Below, piece after piece: positions 61,645 through 64,000 of a stretch of DNA of 64,000 bases. The translations under genes were made by a program, and so were the position numbers. The notes beneath the pieces were generated by a model. The model was not told the origin of the DNA. It searched no databases and saw only the letters and a list, made by a program, of their open reading frames with translations. Location of the stretch: NCBI RefSeq assembly GCF_009650765.1, contig NZ_CP045740.1, positions 1 through 64,000 of the forward strand, in the 5' to 3' direction. Every line of letters begins with the position of its first letter. Within the stretch, counting starts at the first letter, position 1. The DNA is from Streptomyces sp. SUK 48 (GTDB lineage: Bacteria; Actinomycetota; Actinomycetes; Streptomycetales; Streptomycetaceae).

Positions 61645-64000
61645 GTGATCGACCGCAGTGGCGGGTTCGTGGGGCCGGGCCCGGACGACGGCGCAATCGA
61701 CGGCAGCGACCCGGCGGGTGCCGCCCGTCCAGCCGGGGCCGGCTGGCCGCTCGCACCCAACCAGGTCGGCGTCCACCTCGCCGACGCCTTGGCCGAACGG
61801 CCGGGCCTGCACACGGTGGTCGCCGCCTACCACCTGACCGGCATGTTCGACGGCGAGCTGCTCGCGGAGCGGTTCCGTGCCCTCGTGCGCAGGCATCCGG
61901 CCTTGTCCTCGCGCCTCGTCGACGACGGCCCGGCCCTCGGCATGGCCCGGTCGGACACCGCCCCGGAGTGGCGGGACGAGATCCTCCCGCCGTCCGCGGC
62001 GGACGACGACGGCGCGGCCCGGCGCCTTGCGGAGTGCCTGCGCCCGATCGACACCCGGAACGGACCGCTGATGCGCGGGGCGCTGCTGCGCCGCCGGCAC
62101 GGCAGCGCCGATCTGGTACTGACCGCCAGTCACCTCGTCGTCGACGACCAGGCGATGGAGACGGCCGTCGCCGAGGTGCTCACGGGCGACACCACACGGT
62201 CCCCGGGCGACTATCCGGGCTGGGCGACGGCCGCGGCCGGGGCCGCCCGGCGCGGGGCCGGCCGGGCGGCCGCCCGCCGCGCCGATCTGTCCGCCCTCCC
62301 GCTCGGCTCCGCGCCGGGCTGGGGGTGCGGCGACGGCGACGCGGCCGACGCTGACGGCGGCCAGCTGCCGTTCACCGTTCCGGAGGACGTATGGCGGAAA
62401 CTGGCCGGCACCGCGCGCGGCCTGGGCATCTCCCGCTACTCGGCGCTGACCGCCGCGGCGGGGCTGGTGCTCGCGCGCAACGGCGGCACGGACGCCTCGC
62501 TGGTCGGCAGTTTCGTCACCCGCAGGCCGGCCGCGCAGCGGCACACCATCGGCTACTTCAGTAACACCGTTCCCGTTCCGGTGCGCCTGGCGGAGGACGG
62601 CACCGTGGCCGGTTTCCTACGTACCTGCCACCGCCAGTGCCTCGCCGCCTACCGAGACGCGGACCTGCCGCTCTTCGACGTGCTGCCCACCGGCCACCCA
62701 CTGGGAGCCGGTTCACTGACCGCCGCGGTCGCCCCCCTGTGGACCCCGCCGCCGCTGCGTCTGCCGGGGCTCACCGCGCGGCCGCTCCCCCACCCGTTCG
62801 CGGGCGCCGCGAAGTTCCCCCTGCTCGTCTACGTCGACCTGGCGGCCGAGGGCGCCACACGGGGGCTGCTCCAGTTCCGCCACCGGTGGTTCTCGGCCGA
62901 CCAGGCGGCGCTGTTCACCCGCCAGCTCGTCGCGGTACTGCGCGAGTTCGCCGAGCGGCCCGATGCGCGCCTGGCCTCGGTGACCGTCCTCGACGAGGCG
63001 GACCGGCAGCGCGTCCTGGACGCCGGGCGCGGCGCCCCTCTCGCGCCCGAAGAACTCTCCGTACCCGCGCTGTTCACCCGGCGCGCCGGGCTGTCGCCCG
63101 ACCGCATCGCCGTCAACGACGGTCGGACCGCGCTGCGTTACGCCGAGGTCGAGGAGGGTTCCAGCACGGTGGCCCGCGCGCTGGCGGAGGCCGGGGTGCG
63201 GGCTGGGGACCGGGTGGGCGTGCGCATGGAACGCTCCTGCGACCTGGTCGTCGCCCTGCTGGGCGTGCTGAAGACCGGAGCGGCGTACGTGCCGCTGGAC
63301 CCCTCCTACCCCGAGGCGCGGCTGGCCCTCGTGATCGGCGACGCGGACGTGCGGGTCGTGGTCGGCGACGCGGACTCCCGCCCGGCGGACCTGCCGGAGC
63401 ACATCGACTGGCTGCCGGTGCACACCCGGCCACGGGACCCGGCCCGGCCGCTGCCCGCCGTCGACCCGGATCTGCCCTGCTACGCCATCCACACCTCCGG
63501 GTCCACCGGCCGGCCCAAGGGCGTGCTGGTGACACACCGCAACGTGACCTCTCTGCTGAACGCGACGCGCGACGACTTCGGCCTCGGCCCGGACGACGTG
63601 TGGTCGCTGTTCCACTCGTTCGCCTTCGACTTCTCCGCCTGGGAGATCTGGGTCTGTCTGCTCACCGGCGGCCGGCTGGTGGTCGTGCCGCGGGCGGTCT
63701 CGCGCAATCCGGAGGAGTTCCACCAATTGCTGGAGGACGAGGAGGTGACCGTCCTCAGCCAGACACCGACCGCGTTCGGGCTGTTGCTCTCCACCGACCG
63801 GCTGGCGCGGGGCCGCCTGTCGGTGCGTCTGGTGGTCTTCGGTGGCGAACCGCTGGACACACGCACCCTGTCGCCCTGGTTCGCGCGTTATCCGGGGGTG
63901 CGTGTGGAGAACATGTACGGCATCACCGAGACGACCGTGCACAGCACCACCCACACGGTCACCCCCGAGGACACCCGTACCGGCAGCCGGGTCGTCGGCC
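61645..64000 (+). CDS. nonribosomal peptide synthetase, N-terminal part (C-A..., partial)
   Basis: 785 residues are visible and the frame is open at the window end. Residues about 30-460 are a condensation domain (PLAPNQVGVHLADALAERPG, then ASHLVVDDQAM near residue 162, YFSNTVPVPVRLAEDG); the active-site motif reads SHLVVDD rather than HHxxxDG. The adenylation domain follows: CYAIHTSGSTGRPKGVLVTH (A3, about 612), HSFAFDFSAWEIW (A4), VTVLSQTPTAFG, and NMYGITETTVHSTT (A5). The first specificity residues read Asp, Phe, Trp, then Ser, nearest to the threonine-type code DFWN but not identical. GTG 61645 has GGAGG 6 nt upstream. Confidence 0.9.
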   Translation, partial: MIDRSGGFVGPGPDDGAIDGSDPAGAARPAGAGWPLAPNQVGVHLADALAERPGLHTVVAAYHLTGMFDGELLAERFRALVRRHPALSSRLVDDGPALGMARSDTAPEWRDEILPPSAADDDGAARRLAECLRPIDTRNGPLMRGALLRRRHGSADLVLTASHLVVDDQAMETAVAEVLTGDTTRSPGDYPGWATAAAGAARRGAGRAAARRADLSALPLGSAPGWGCGDGDAADADGGQLPFTVPEDVWRKLAGTARGLGISRYSALTAAAGLVLARNGGTDASLVGSFVTRRPAAQRHTIGYFSNTVPVPVRLAEDGTVAGFLRTCHRQCLAAYRDADLPLFDVLPTGHPLGAGSLTAAVAPLWTPPPLRLPGLTARPLPHPFAGAAKFPLLVYVDLAAEGATRGLLQFRHRWFSADQAALFTRQLVAVLREFAERPDARLASVTVLDEADRQRVLDAGRGAPLAPEELSVPALFTRRAGLSPDRIAVNDGRTALRYAEVEEGSSTVARALAEAGVRAGDRVGVRMERSCDLVVALLGVLKTGAAYVPLDPSYPEARLALVIGDADVRVVVGDADSRPADLPEHIDWLPVHTRPRDPARPLPAVDPDLPCYAIHTSGSTGRPKGVLVTHRNVTSLLNATRDDFGLGPDDVWSLFHSFAFDFSAWEIWVCLLTGGRLVVVPRAVSRNPEEFHQLLEDEEVTVLSQTPTAFGLLLSTDRLARGRLSVRLVVFGGEPLDTRTLSPWFARYPGVRVENMYGITETTVHSTTHTVTPEDTRTGSRVVG

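Noticed and set aside
60475..62544. 689-codon - strand frame over the ATP-grasp/NRPS start
   Set aside because: Antisense to ATP-grasp and condensation motifs; no motifs of its own.

Overview
The window is actinobacterial, almost certainly Streptomyces: GC is about 70-73% throughout, codons end in G/C, GTG starts and 4-nt GTGA/ATGA overlaps are common, and the families present (TetR, XRE-cupin, GntR/FCD, APC permease, STAS, IS5/IS3/IS21 elements, several biosynthetic clusters) are typical of a chromosome-arm accessory region. I saw no tRNA, rRNA or CRISPR array.

Left edge (0-3.1 kb): the end of an SDR oxidoreductase, decayed aldo/keto-reductase and MerR genes, a frameshifted FAD monooxygenase and short tandem repeats. 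Cluster A (3.2-16.1 kb, + strand) has the gene set of a polyyne/terminal-alkyne pathway: MFS exporter, P450, an alpha/beta-hydrolase-fold protein lacking two catalytic residues, a hotdog thioesterase, fatty-acyl-AMP ligase (FAAL), three membrane di-iron desaturases, a stand-alone ACP, a thioesterase with a poly-(Thr-His) tail, and a rubredoxin. FAAL would load a fatty acid on the ACP, the desaturases with rubredoxin electrons would make the unsaturations, the thioesterase would release the chain, the P450 would decorate it and the MFS would export it.

16.2-25 kb is mostly single genes: a DHFR-like reductase, TetR with divergent APC permease and amidohydrolase, an epoxide hydrolase divergent from an XRE-cupin regulator, a GNAT, and remnants. 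Cluster B (25.1-39.8 kb) looks like a nucleoside-type pathway with no PKS or NRPS: a thymidylate-synthase-fold enzyme with an Asp where dUMP enzymes have Asn (predicted cytosine-nucleotide specificity), a B12/radical-SAM enzyme split by a frameshift, a methyltransferase, a Cof-type HAD phosphatase, a P-loop kinase, two related FemAB/BioF2-like acyltransferases, a PhyH-type dioxygenase, an MFS exporter and an ATP-grasp ligase. A complete ECF transporter (S, T, A, A) is divergent from it.

39.8-55.4 kb mixes real genes (epimerase, IS5, STAS, response regulator with a divergent CHASE3 histidine kinase, aldehyde dehydrogenase, tandem aminopeptidase P genes plus GntR, GNAT) with decayed IS3/IS21 pieces and gene fragments. 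Cluster C (55.5-64 kb, runs off the end) is a nonribosomal peptide locus: HAD, Rossmann oxidoreductase, free adenylation enzyme, type II thioesterase and free carrier protein on the - strand; ATP-grasp and an NRPS (C-A...) on the + strand.

Caveat: many otherwise well-preserved genes carry single-base frameshifts, and the best-resolved ones fit loss of one G or C from a short G/C run. Either the assembly has indel errors or these genes are decaying; I annotate them as frameshifted rather than assuming either.
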